Virus record (IMG/VR): IMGVR_UViG_3300021341_000063
Span: 1-39,370 of that record
Source: a virus
DNA length: 39,370 bases
Reading direction: 5' to 3' (one strand)
How positions within the stretch are numbered: the stretch's first letter is position 1; each line of letters opens with the position of its first letter. Under the pieces are notes generated by a model that was given only the letters and a program-made list of their open reading frames with translations, made no database searches and was not told the origin of the DNA. Position numbers and translations under genes: made by a program. Positions 1-6,945 of this stretch are shown one piece after another.

Positions 1-339
1 ATGAACACCGCCGCCGCCCTCCTCATCCTTCTCTCCTACACCGTTGTCGACGGCGACACTCTGCGCGCTAATGGGGTCGGCATCCGCCTGTGGGGGATCG
101 ATGCGCCGGAGCGGAAAGAGGACGGAGGGCCGGAGGCGATGGCGGCGATGGAGCGGCTGACCGCCGGGGCCGAGCTGCAGTGCGAGGTCAAGGACGTTGA
201 CCCATACCGCCGCATCGTGGCGCGGTGCGACCTGCCGGACGGGCGGGATCTGGCCTGTGCGCTGGTGGCCGGAGGCTGGGCGCGGGACTGGCCGAAGTAT
301 TCCGGCGGCGAGTATGCGGATTGCAGGGCCAAACAGTGA
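1..339 (+). CDS. Thermonuclease-like (SNase-fold) nuclease, secreted or phage-borne
   Basis: A 112-aa staphylococcal-nuclease-fold protein, expected to cut DNA/RNA in a Ca2+-dependent way. The N-terminus (residues 4-11) is a short hydrophobic stretch like a weak signal peptide. The SNase hallmarks follow in order: VVDGDTL (acidic metal ligands), RLWGIDAPE (first catalytic Arg), GPEAM (catalytic Glu) and DPYRRIVAR (second catalytic Arg), ending in GGWA. It is short for the family but keeps the whole core. It sits on the opposite strand from the late genes, beyond their terminator, and its stop overlaps the GTG start of the next gene. It may be a moron gene or flanking DNA. The ATG lies on base 1, so an upstream start cannot be excluded. 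Confidence 0.85.
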   Translation: MNTAAALLILLSYTVVDGDTLRANGVGIRLWGIDAPERKEDGGPEAMAAMERLTAGAELQCEVKDVDPYRRIVARCDLPDGRDLACALVAGGWARDWPKYSGGEYADCRAKQ

Positions 340-584
340 AGGCCAGAGACTACCCCTTCCCCACCGTCGAAATCGCCTGCGACCACTGCGGGCGCTTTGG
401 CCGCTATCGGAAGGAACGGTTTGTCGAGATCGTCGGGGCCGATACGGATCTGCCACAGGCGCTGACGATCATCGCCGCCGGCTGCCCGGAAGACAGGCCA
501 TCGCCGGACAACCTGCACGGCAACTGCAAGCCCCACTATGCCCAGAGCCTGTGGGGCGCAGCGAAACAGTCCGACAGGCGATAG
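336..584 (+). CDS. Small hypothetical protein with a CxxC pair
   Basis: An 82-aa reading frame beginning at a GTG that overlaps the stop of the nuclease gene (GTGA junction), the usual translational coupling in this window. Near the N-terminus it has CDHCGRFGRYRKERFVE, a CxxC followed by basic residues, and further on a Cys in the GCPED segment and another in GNCKPHY, so a small zinc-binding fold is plausible. I do not recognise a family. The coding case rests on the overlap, the composition and the Cys pattern. Confidence 0.6.
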   Translation: MKARDYPFPTVEIACDHCGRFGRYRKERFVEIVGADTDLPQALTIIAAGCPEDRPSPDNLHGNCKPHYAQSLWGAAKQSDRR

Positions 585-619
585 CCGGCAGAGAAGGAAT
601 CGCCTAGGCTCTGCGCAGC

Positions 620-693
620 GCGGCCGTAGCTCAGTGGTAGAGCAGGAGACTTCCACTCTCTGTGCGCCAGTTCGATTCTGGTCGGCCGCTCCA
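620..693 (+). tRNA. tRNA-Gly (anticodon TCC)
   Basis: A full cloverleaf can be drawn. The acceptor stem is GCGGCCG paired with CGGCCGC, the D arm GCTC/GAGC, the anticodon stem GGAGA/TCTCT with loop CTTCCAC (anticodon TCC, reading GGA), and the T arm GCCAG-TTCGATT-CTGGT. Discriminator T is followed by an encoded CCA at 691-693. All stems are intact. GGA is a rare Gly codon in GC-rich genomes, so a phage-supplied tRNA could help, but it could also be a host tRNA beside an attachment site. No copy of its 3' end is seen near the integrase. Confidence 0.93.
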
Positions 694-751
694 GATCACC
701 GCGCAGCCCCCGACTTCTATGCAAAAAATGCATGAAAGTGGATCACCAGCC

Positions 752-790
752 ACAAACAAAAACGCCCGCCCTGCGGCAACAGGACGGGCG
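752..790 (-). terminator. Intrinsic terminator of the late (structural/lysis) operon
   Basis: On the minus strand a 9-bp stem (CGCCCGTCC paired with GGGCGGGCG, one G-U pair) encloses a 10-nt loop and is followed at once by TTTTTGTTTG. It lies about 130 bases beyond the last late gene (Rz1, ending at 917), between it and the oppositely oriented tRNA, so it ends the long leftward transcript. Confidence 0.88.
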
Positions 791-806
791 AGAGAGCGGC
801 ACAGCG

Positions 807-828
807 CGATATCGGAATACCGATATCG
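807..828. repeat. Perfect inverted repeat containing a GATATC palindrome
   Basis: CGATATCGG and CCGATATCG flank AATA, giving a perfect 9-bp inverted repeat with a 4-base centre. Each arm itself contains the palindrome CGATATCG. It lies in the noncoding 791-916 interval between Rz1 and the late terminator. It could be a protein-binding site or a second hairpin assisting termination. No poly-T follows. Confidence 0.6.
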
Positions 829-916
829 GACTGCGTGAAACTGCCTTTCGGCCAGAGCCTCCTTTGGTTGCGCGCCTGAACCCCGGCGCCGGGATCTGGT
901 CGGCGACGTGGCGCGC

Positions 917-1141
917 CTAATGCGGCCCGGGCTTGCGGCCGGACAGCGCCTCGACCTTGTCGGCGCAGTCCAGCAGCGCCTTGCGGTCGCGGGTCCACAG
1001 CAGCTCCACCCGTTGATCGGACAGCCATCCTGACGGGATCGCCACCGGCGCGTCGCAGGGATCGGCCGACTTAACGAATGGCGTTGAGCCGGCGCACCCG
1101 GTCAGGGCCAAGGCACCGATCGACAACAACAGGATCCGCAT
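917..1141 (-). CDS. Rz1-like outer-membrane spanin lipoprotein
   Basis: A 74-aa protein with a lipoprotein signal: positively charged start, hydrophobic run LLLSIGALALT, and lipobox LTGC with the lipidated Cys at residue 16. The mature part is short with several charged residues. Its start lies inside the upstream Rz-like gene in another frame (71-bp overlap) and it runs past that gene's end, the overlapped Rz/Rz1 arrangement. With Rz it should span the periplasm and fuse the inner and outer membranes in the last step of lysis. The mature part is not very Pro-rich, unlike lambda Rz1. Confidence 0.78.
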   Translation of the reverse strand: MRILLLSIGALALTGCAGSTPFVKSADPCDAPVAIPSGWLSDQRVELLWTRDRKALLDCADKVEALSGRKPGPH

Positions 1142-1379
1142 AGGCGGCCTCCTCCAGCTTGCGCGCCAGCGTGTCGCGTTCGACGGCGATCTTGCGGCGC
1201 TGTTCCTCCAGGTCCTGCCCGGCCTCGATCTGCGCCAGCAGGCGCGCCTGCGCGGCCCCCTCCGCGGCGGCGTAGCCGGTGCGGTACATCCACACCCCGA
1301 AGGCGGCCAGAGCGGCGCATAGAGCCAGCACCAGCGCCCCCCACAGCCAAGCGCGGAAGCGGTCTAGGATCGCCCTCAC
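1071..1379 (-). CDS. Rz-like inner-membrane spanin
   Basis: A 102-aa type II membrane protein. An N-terminal amphipathic start (MRAILDRFRAWLW) leads into one transmembrane segment (about residues 12-32), then a charged coiled-coil-prone helix (QIEAGQDLEEQRRKIAVERD) and a short tail. Start is GTG at 1379, overlapping the lysozyme stop in a GTGA junction. It encloses the start of the Rz1-like gene. Size, topology and position after an endolysin identify the i-spanin, although sequence in this family is poorly conserved. Confidence 0.78.
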   Translation of the reverse strand: MRAILDRFRAWLWGALVLALCAALAAFGVWMYRTGYAAAEGAAQARLLAQIEAGQDLEEQRRKIAVERDTLARKLEEAAYADPVVVDRCLGPDRVRRLNAIR

Positions 1380-2167
1380 GCCACCCCCACCAGGCAATAC
1401 GCCTCTTCCTCGCCGCGCCTGTTGACCAGCCCGAGGATCACCCGCCCCCCGGCCTTGTTCCACCAGGTCAGAGCGTAACAGGCCCCGGAGATGTGGCCGG
1501 CGTTGAGCCGCCGTGTGGCGGTACTGCGACCAGCGGCAGAGATCCCGACGTTGACCGCGAAACTTGCCCAGGCCGCACCACGCTTTGGCGTGATCCGGTG
1601 GCGCAAGGTGTCCTCGGTCATGTATCGGGTGACGCCGCGCCAGTATTCCAGCGCCTCGGCGCGCAGCAGGTCCGCGCATTCTTCGGCCGTCTTACGCATG
1701 CCAGGAATGACCCCGCGCGTCGTGCCGGAACAGATCGTCCAGACGCCGACAATATCGCGGTAGGCGGTCAGGACGACGCCCTCCCACCGCTGGATCAGCG
1801 GAACCGCCTCTGCCATGATCGCCGCCTCGGTCACCGTCGTTCCGGAGACCAGCGGCGTGGCGCGGGCCGTCTCGCCGCGCGCCACGGTGGCGACGGTGAA
1901 GGACGCCAGCACCACCAGCGCACAGATCGCGGCAATGCGCAGCCACGATCGCCATGCCCCCGCCGGCTGCTGCAACAGGCGCCCGGCCAGCCCGGCCACG
2001 ACAAAGCCAACGACCAGCGACAGGCGCAGCACCGGGTTCATGTCGATGCCGGTTTTCGCATAGACCAGCTCAGGCACCAGCAGCACCAGCAGCCCCGCCA
2101 CCGGGAACCAGAAGGAATACCCCAGAAGGGCGACGCGCCATGCGTCGGGGATCGGTTTCGGAAACAT
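1376..2167 (-). CDS. Membrane-anchored GH24 lysozyme (endolysin) with N-terminal three-helix module
   Basis: A 263-aa protein. Residues about 12-37, 47-65 and 76-97 are hydrophobic helices; the C-terminal ~145 residues are a T4-type lysozyme. The catalytic triad has exact T4 spacing: E129 in RWEG, D138 in AYRD and T144 in VWTICSG (E-x8-D-x5-T). It should hydrolyse peptidoglycan from the periplasmic face. The start at 2167 is preferred because GGGAG lies about 7 bases upstream; another ATG lies two codons earlier. The anchor is longer than a SAR helix and could act as a holin/antiholin-like module or simply tether the enzyme. Next genes: Rz/Rz1. Confidence 0.88.
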   Translation of the reverse strand: MFPKPIPDAWRVALLGYSFWFPVAGLLVLLVPELVYAKTGIDMNPVLRLSLVVGFVVAGLAGRLLQQPAGAWRSWLRIAAICALVVLASFTVATVARGETARATPLVSGTTVTEAAIMAEAVPLIQRWEGVVLTAYRDIVGVWTICSGTTRGVIPGMRKTAEECADLLRAEALEYWRGVTRYMTEDTLRHRITPKRGAAWASFAVNVGISAAGRSTATRRLNAGHISGACYALTWWNKAGGRVILGLVNRRGEEEAYCLVGVA

Positions 2168-2222
2168 GTGCATTCTCCCACAGAAAAGCCCGCGCACCGG
2201 CGCGGGCGGCCAGGACGGGCGA

Positions 2223-2492
2223 TCAGTTCCGCCCGCTCGCGCCCTTGAGGTAGGACACGTCGTTTTGCAGCTGCCCGATCGCCGCGTGGGTCTCGCCGTG
2301 CAGCTCGGTGTGCTTGCTGTCCAGCGCGTCGATCCGGCTGTGCAGGCTGGACTCCGCCGTTTCGCGATCCGGCTTGTTGCGGCGCGCGCCGGCCCGGAAC
2401 AGGCGCAGCCCGCCGAACAGACCGGACAGCATCACCCCGGCGGCGAGCAGTCCCTGGATCACCCATTCAGGTAGAAAATCTTGCGGCGTCAT
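2223..2492 (-). CDS. Small membrane/coiled-coil protein, holin-like
   Basis: An 89-aa protein with one N-terminal hydrophobic segment (about residues 11-33, EWVIQGLLAAGVMLSGLFGG), a basic patch (RAGARRNKPDR) and a C-terminal heptad-like helix (residues 45-83). This single-TM plus coiled-coil design resembles XhlA/hemolysin-type phage proteins that assist holins. It overlaps the upstream gene by 26 bp and precedes the lysozyme, so a lysis role fits. Assignment is by topology and position only. Confidence 0.6.
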   Translation of the reverse strand: MTPQDFLPEWVIQGLLAAGVMLSGLFGGLRLFRAGARRNKPDRETAESSLHSRIDALDSKHTELHGETHAAIGQLQNDVSYLKGASGRN

Positions 2493-2925
2493 GGTCCATC
2501 CCTGCCCGGTACACCCCCCGAAGATCCGCCAGCGCGAAGATCAGGTAGAAGGCGAAGTTCATATCCGGCGCCGACACCAGCCCGGCGCACCACGCCCAGG
2601 CCGAGGCCAGCGCCAGTCCCGAAAAAACCATCATGCCGATGACCGCGCCGATGCCGCGCAGGAGCGGCGTCCGGTGCCACGCGCCGTTGACGTACAGCGC
2701 CACCATGCGCGCCCCGCCGATGGCGCCCAGCCCATACCCGATGGTCACCTCGCGCAGGCCGAAATCGCGCAGCGCCCACCATTCCGAAAACATCATGGTG
2801 TCTCCGGGAAGGGCCAGCACCGCACCGATGGCGAGCATGGCCAGCGCCGCCAGCCATTCGCCGAACCGCCCCTCGCGGTCGATCGTGTCAAGGATGCCCA
2901 TCTGTGCGCTCCGAACCAGCGGCAT
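2467..2925 (-). CDS. Multi-pass membrane protein, candidate holin
   Basis: A 152-aa protein with about four hydrophobic segments (roughly residues 24-40, 57-75, 87-108 and 112-130) and a charged C-terminus. The start at 2925 makes an ATGA overlap with the stop of the sialidase tail gene; a second Met lies eight codons on (2901). Sitting between the tail fibre and lysis genes, it is the best multi-pass holin candidate. I do not recognise a named family. Confidence 0.6.
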   Translation of the reverse strand: MPLVRSAQMGILDTIDREGRFGEWLAALAMLAIGAVLALPGDTMMFSEWWALRDFGLREVTIGYGLGAIGGARMVALYVNGAWHRTPLLRGIGAVIGMMVFSGLALASAWAWCAGLVSAPDMNFAFYLIFALADLRGVYRAGMDHDAARFST

Positions 2926-5900
2926 CAGTTCACCGGGTAGCGGAACACCGCCACCTGCACCGAGGTGTCGACGTTGGTCGAAACCTCCGGCTGCGTCTCG
3001 ATCGCGGCAACGAAGATGTCGTCGCCGGCAAAGGCCTTCTTCAGCACCGTGTACCCGGCGAAGCGGGGCCGCGCCATCAGCCTGTAGACATCGCCGAAGG
3101 TCATCGCGGCATCGTTGGCCGACATGATCACGTGCCCCTGCCGGGTGCCATAGGTCGCCTTTGCGGCGACGAGGCGCCCCCACACCCCGAGGTCACCGGC
3201 AATATCGTCCTGCACGAACCCGTTGTTCACGTCGGCGCTGTCGGTATAGCCCGAGATCGCGGTCGCCACCGTGTCGAAGGTATTGCCGTAGTCCCCGGAC
3301 ACCGAGAACTTGACGGTGCCGGAGGAGGCGTTGCGGAACAGCATGACCATCGTCTTGTCGTCCGGCAGAACCGCCAGCGCAGGTTCGGTCACATGCCCGC
3401 CGGACGGCTGAATATAGGGCACCGGCGTGGTGGAATAGGCCCAGGTCTCGCCGGAGCCGTCCCCGCCCGTCTTGAAGTCGTCGCACCAGAAGGCATAGTT
3501 GTTCTGGTTGTTGGCGTTCAGCGTCATGTAGACGCGGCCCTCCTGCGCGCCTTCGGTCAGCTGGAACGACGTGCCGTTCTCGCCGGTGGCAACGAACCCG
3601 TTCGACAGCCCGAAGGCAGAGATATCGAGGATCTTGACCGGCGCCGACCACGACCCGTCCGCCCCGTTTTCGTCGCTGATCATCACGTAGAGGTTGCGCG
3701 CGTCGTCGGTGCGGGTTCCGCTGACGCTGTCCTGCTCCATCAGCACCAGCACCAGCCTACCGCGGTACGGCCCGTGCTTGATCTTGATCAGCGTGAACCC
3801 CTGCACGCCGCCCAGCCCTGACGACCATCCAGACGGCTCGTAGATGACGAAACTGTCGCCCAGCGGCGTCAGCGTTCCGGCCGCGCGGTCGAACTCATAC
3901 CGCCGGCCGATCGCGCGCTTGGGCGATTCCGTGCCGTAGCCGGCGGTGAATTTCTCGCCGGTGACCGCGATGATCCCGCATTTGTCGCCGCGCTCGTACA
4001 GCACCTCGATCGCCGGGATGCGCGCCAGGTCGGCCACCGGATTGCTGCCGGCGCGGTAGAGGAACGCCGCGCCAAGGATATTGGTGTCCACGTTCTCGCC
4101 GTCCGCGTCCAGCATCCAGGTGCGCAGCGCATCGGCATCGTCCGACACCCCGCTGGGGATCACGGCCAGCCGGTTCAGCCAGATCGACTGGAACGGGTAG
4201 AGCCCGAAGTGGGTGAAGGTGATCGCGCCGGGCAGATGGTTCAGCCAGGGAACCGAGCCGTTGGCACAGATCGAATGGTCGTTCTCCGCCACCCGGTACT
4301 GCACCTGCAGCCGCCCCGCCGGTTCGAAATCACCCATCTCGATGATCCGGGAGGTGCCGTCGTTGGTATTGCTTTTCAGCAGAAAGCCGTCGTCGCCGGT
4401 GTCCTGCGAAATATCCACCGTCGCCCGGTCAGATCCCGCGCCGTAGAACCCGAGCGACCCGCCGCCGGTCGGCGAGCCGAGCGCGGTTTTCGGATACCAG
4501 ATATCGAAATAGGCGGTCTGCGCCGCGGCGGAGGGAAACGTGCCGACGGGGATTTTCAGATCCTCCACCGACACCAGCAGATCGGCCGCGACAGATGGCG
4601 CCGGCGGCGGCACGTGGTAGGTGGCCGACACGTTGACCAGCGCCATCTCGAACACGTCGCCTGCGGTTCCGAACCGCCAGACAATGGTCGGATCGGCGGC
4701 CGCTCCGCGGAGGTAGGCCAGCCCGAAAGGCCCGCCCGCCAGGCCGACCATCGCGGTCACATCGGTGAAGGTGCTGCCGCCGTCCATCGACAGCTCCACC
4801 GTGCCGGAGCCCGTCTTGCGCCGGATCCAGCCGAACCCCATCTGCGCGGTGCCGGAGGAGGTGACCGCCTGCTGCACGGTGCCGTTGTCGACGGTCACCG
4901 TCACCGTGCTGCACGGCTCCCCGTGCGGCCCGGTGGCATCCAGCGCGACGGTACAGCCGCTCTTGACCCAGGCCGCATTGGTCAGGTCGTCGCTGTAGCG
5001 GCCGCGATAGGAGGTCTGGAAATCGAACCGCACGGCCCGGTGCCCGGGCGTCCAGTCGTAGGGCGCGCCGTAGACCTTCGCCGTGGTGGTTTTCAGGTAA
5101 TCGACCGGCAGAAGCCCGGTATGCCCATGCGCCAGAGCGGCCTTCATCGTGCGCCCGACCGTCACCGTGGTGCCGCCGTCGGCGTCGCAGGGCCTGATCC
5201 AGATGCTGCCGGACGAGGCCGCCGCCTTGCGCGAGACAGAGATGCGATACCACCCGGCATAGTATGGCGCGCCATCGTTCTGCAGCGGCGAAATGCTGGC
5301 CGTCAGCCCGGCCTCCGTCGTGCCGACCTCGCCCGTCGACAGGTTGAACCAGGCGCGGTACACCGTGGCCCCGTCCTGCACCTGCAGGTAGCACCAGCTT
5401 GCGGTGCCGGCCTTCACCACGATGGAATCGGTGCGGTGGAAATCCTGCGCGAAGGTCAGGTTGCGTTTGACGTAGGGGCCGGTCCCGGTCGCCGTGATCA
5501 GGTTGGACTCGTAGCCCGCCGCCGGTCCCTCGTCGTCGGCCGCGACGGTGCATCCCGCCGCGGTCCAGCCGGACGCCGTCAGATCCTCCGACCAGAGGAT
5601 GTCGTTGTGCGGCTGGTACTTCAGCGATCCGTCCTGCTGCAGGCACAGCTTCGGCGCTCCGAAGGTATCGGCGGGGATGAAATCGGTGATCGATCCGACG
5701 AAATCGTTGGCCGCATCGCCGGTATCCTTGACCACCACCGCCAGGCTTTCGAAATCGCTGGTCGCATCGACGAACAGGATGTCGTCGTAATCGTCGGCCA
5801 GGTTCGCGCCGGCCGCCGCCGCCTCGTCGCGCACGGCATCCAGCGCCGCGTGGATGGCCGATTTGTAGAGCTGCGCGGCGTTGGCAAGATTGTCGATCCC

Positions 5901-6344
5901 GAGATAGTCGCCGAGGTCGGCGACGCTGACCCGCTTGATCGCCTCGCCGTCCTCGCTGTCGATCAGCGGCAGGGCGTCTGCGTCTACCGGCGCAACCTTC
6001 GGATCGGCCGCCAGCAGCGCGGCGCGCAACAGGACATAGGCGCCATAGGGCAGCGTGCCGTTCGCGGACACGCAATCGCCCACATCCGCCGTCGCGGCCT
6101 CCGGCACGTCGAGATAGAAGGTCTCGACCGACCCGTTTGCGACCAGCGTCCCGAGGTAGCGGCCGTTGTAGAGATCAACGTCGATCGCGCCGGCGCCGCT
6201 GGTGGTGGTCTGGATCACCACCGGGGAATACAACCCGTCGCCGCCCTCCACGCCGGAGGGATAGGCCAGCGAAATATCGGCGTTGGTCACGGGGTTGCCT
6301 TGCCGGTCGTGCAGAATGCCGGTCACGGTGCAGAGCGTTGTCAT
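2925..6344 (-). CDS. Large tail fibre/receptor-binding protein with sialidase-like C-terminal domain
   Basis: A 1139-aa protein. The N-terminal ~100 residues form a small beta domain of the kind that attaches fibres to the tail tip. Two related modules follow (about 250-420 and 440-570), each starting like WSEDLTASGW or YSDDLTNAAW, as seen in phage carbohydrate-binding-like domains. From about residue 765 the sequence looks like a sialidase beta-propeller: an RIP motif (RIPAIEVLYERG) followed by an Asp box SGDYGNTF near residue 1020. It may bind and cleave a sialic-acid-like (nonulosonic acid) surface sugar. Substrate and catalysis are inferred; I did not place the full Arg triad. Confidence 0.8.
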   Translation of the reverse strand: MTTLCTVTGILHDRQGNPVTNADISLAYPSGVEGGDGLYSPVVIQTTTSGAGAIDVDLYNGRYLGTLVANGSVETFYLDVPEAATADVGDCVSANGTLPYGAYVLLRAALLAADPKVAPVDADALPLIDSEDGEAIKRVSVADLGDYLGIDNLANAAQLYKSAIHAALDAVRDEAAAAGANLADDYDDILFVDATSDFESLAVVVKDTGDAANDFVGSITDFIPADTFGAPKLCLQQDGSLKYQPHNDILWSEDLTASGWTAAGCTVAADDEGPAAGYESNLITATGTGPYVKRNLTFAQDFHRTDSIVVKAGTASWCYLQVQDGATVYRAWFNLSTGEVGTTEAGLTASISPLQNDGAPYYAGWYRISVSRKAAASSGSIWIRPCDADGGTTVTVGRTMKAALAHGHTGLLPVDYLKTTTAKVYGAPYDWTPGHRAVRFDFQTSYRGRYSDDLTNAAWVKSGCTVALDATGPHGEPCSTVTVTVDNGTVQQAVTSSGTAQMGFGWIRRKTGSGTVELSMDGGSTFTDVTAMVGLAGGPFGLAYLRGAAADPTIVWRFGTAGDVFEMALVNVSATYHVPPPAPSVAADLLVSVEDLKIPVGTFPSAAAQTAYFDIWYPKTALGSPTGGGSLGFYGAGSDRATVDISQDTGDDGFLLKSNTNDGTSRIIEMGDFEPAGRLQVQYRVAENDHSICANGSVPWLNHLPGAITFTHFGLYPFQSIWLNRLAVIPSGVSDDADALRTWMLDADGENVDTNILGAAFLYRAGSNPVADLARIPAIEVLYERGDKCGIIAVTGEKFTAGYGTESPKRAIGRRYEFDRAAGTLTPLGDSFVIYEPSGWSSGLGGVQGFTLIKIKHGPYRGRLVLVLMEQDSVSGTRTDDARNLYVMISDENGADGSWSAPVKILDISAFGLSNGFVATGENGTSFQLTEGAQEGRVYMTLNANNQNNYAFWCDDFKTGGDGSGETWAYSTTPVPYIQPSGGHVTEPALAVLPDDKTMVMLFRNASSGTVKFSVSGDYGNTFDTVATAISGYTDSADVNNGFVQDDIAGDLGVWGRLVAAKATYGTRQGHVIMSANDAAMTFGDVYRLMARPRFAGYTVLKKAFAGDDIFVAAIETQPEVSTNVDTSVQVAVFRYPVN

Positions 6345-6402
6345 CTGCAGGTCTCCTTATCGGAAGGGTCAGTGTCTGGAACGGCCGCAGGGGCCGGCGG
6401 CG

Positions 6403-6933
6403 TCAGCTGGCCGCCTCGCCGCCGGTGCCGTAGCCGATGGCGGACATCGTCATGTCGGAGGTGGTGGCGAAGCGGAACGCGGCGACCGACGCGCCGCCGC
6501 CCGCGATCGTGCCGGTGGCATGCCCCACCCCGTCGGCGCCGCCATAGGCCACGCGATAGTCTCCGGTCGCGAAATCGATCGTCAGCGTCGCGGTGTAGGC
6601 CCCGTTCGCCGGAAGCGTCGGCAGGTTCGTGGCCGCGCCATAGGTCACGCCGTCGTCGCTGAGCGCGATGGTCGGCGTCCGCGGCGTGCCCCCGGAGTTG
6701 TACAGGTGAAAGGTGATGTTCACGCCCTGGTATCCGCCAAGCCCGGTGAAGGCCAGCAGGCTGGAGGCGGTGGCAGAGCCTGACAACGTGTGCTGCGCCA
6801 CTCGTGCAGCCCCGGACGCGCCCTCGGCAATCGCGATCGGGTTGTCGCGCAACTGACGAAGTTTTGAAACCGTCACCGGAGACAAGTGCGCCAGGTATGC
6901 GTCGAGTACAGCGGACAGAGAGAAAGAAGCCAT
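6403..6933 (-). CDS. Tail-associated hypothetical protein
   Basis: A 176-aa protein with a short helical N-terminus (about 35 residues, LDAYLAHLSPVTVSKLRQLR) followed by a Gly/Thr/Ala-rich beta region. It lies between the tail-tip protein and the large fibre in the late operon, so a tail-tip or fibre-adaptor role is likely. Family not recognised. Confidence 0.6.
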   Translation of the reverse strand: MASFSLSAVLDAYLAHLSPVTVSKLRQLRDNPIAIAEGASGAARVAQHTLSGSATASSLLAFTGLGGYQGVNITFHLYNSGGTPRTPTIALSDDGVTYGAATNLPTLPANGAYTATLTIDFATGDYRVAYGGADGVGHATGTIAGGGASVAAFRFATTSDMTMSAIGYGTGGEAAS

Positions 6934-6945
6934 TTGTCAGTCCTG

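Noticed and set aside
620-693. tRNA-Gly as the integration site (attB)
   Set aside because: Its 3' end is not repeated near the integrase; the integrase points out of the other end, so the attachment site cannot be placed from this window.
4209-6662. An 817-aa plus-strand reading frame opposite the tail fibre gene
   Set aside because: It is rich in Arg/Gly/Pro/His with no motifs, as expected for an antisense shadow of a GC-rich gene; the minus-strand protein has clear domains.
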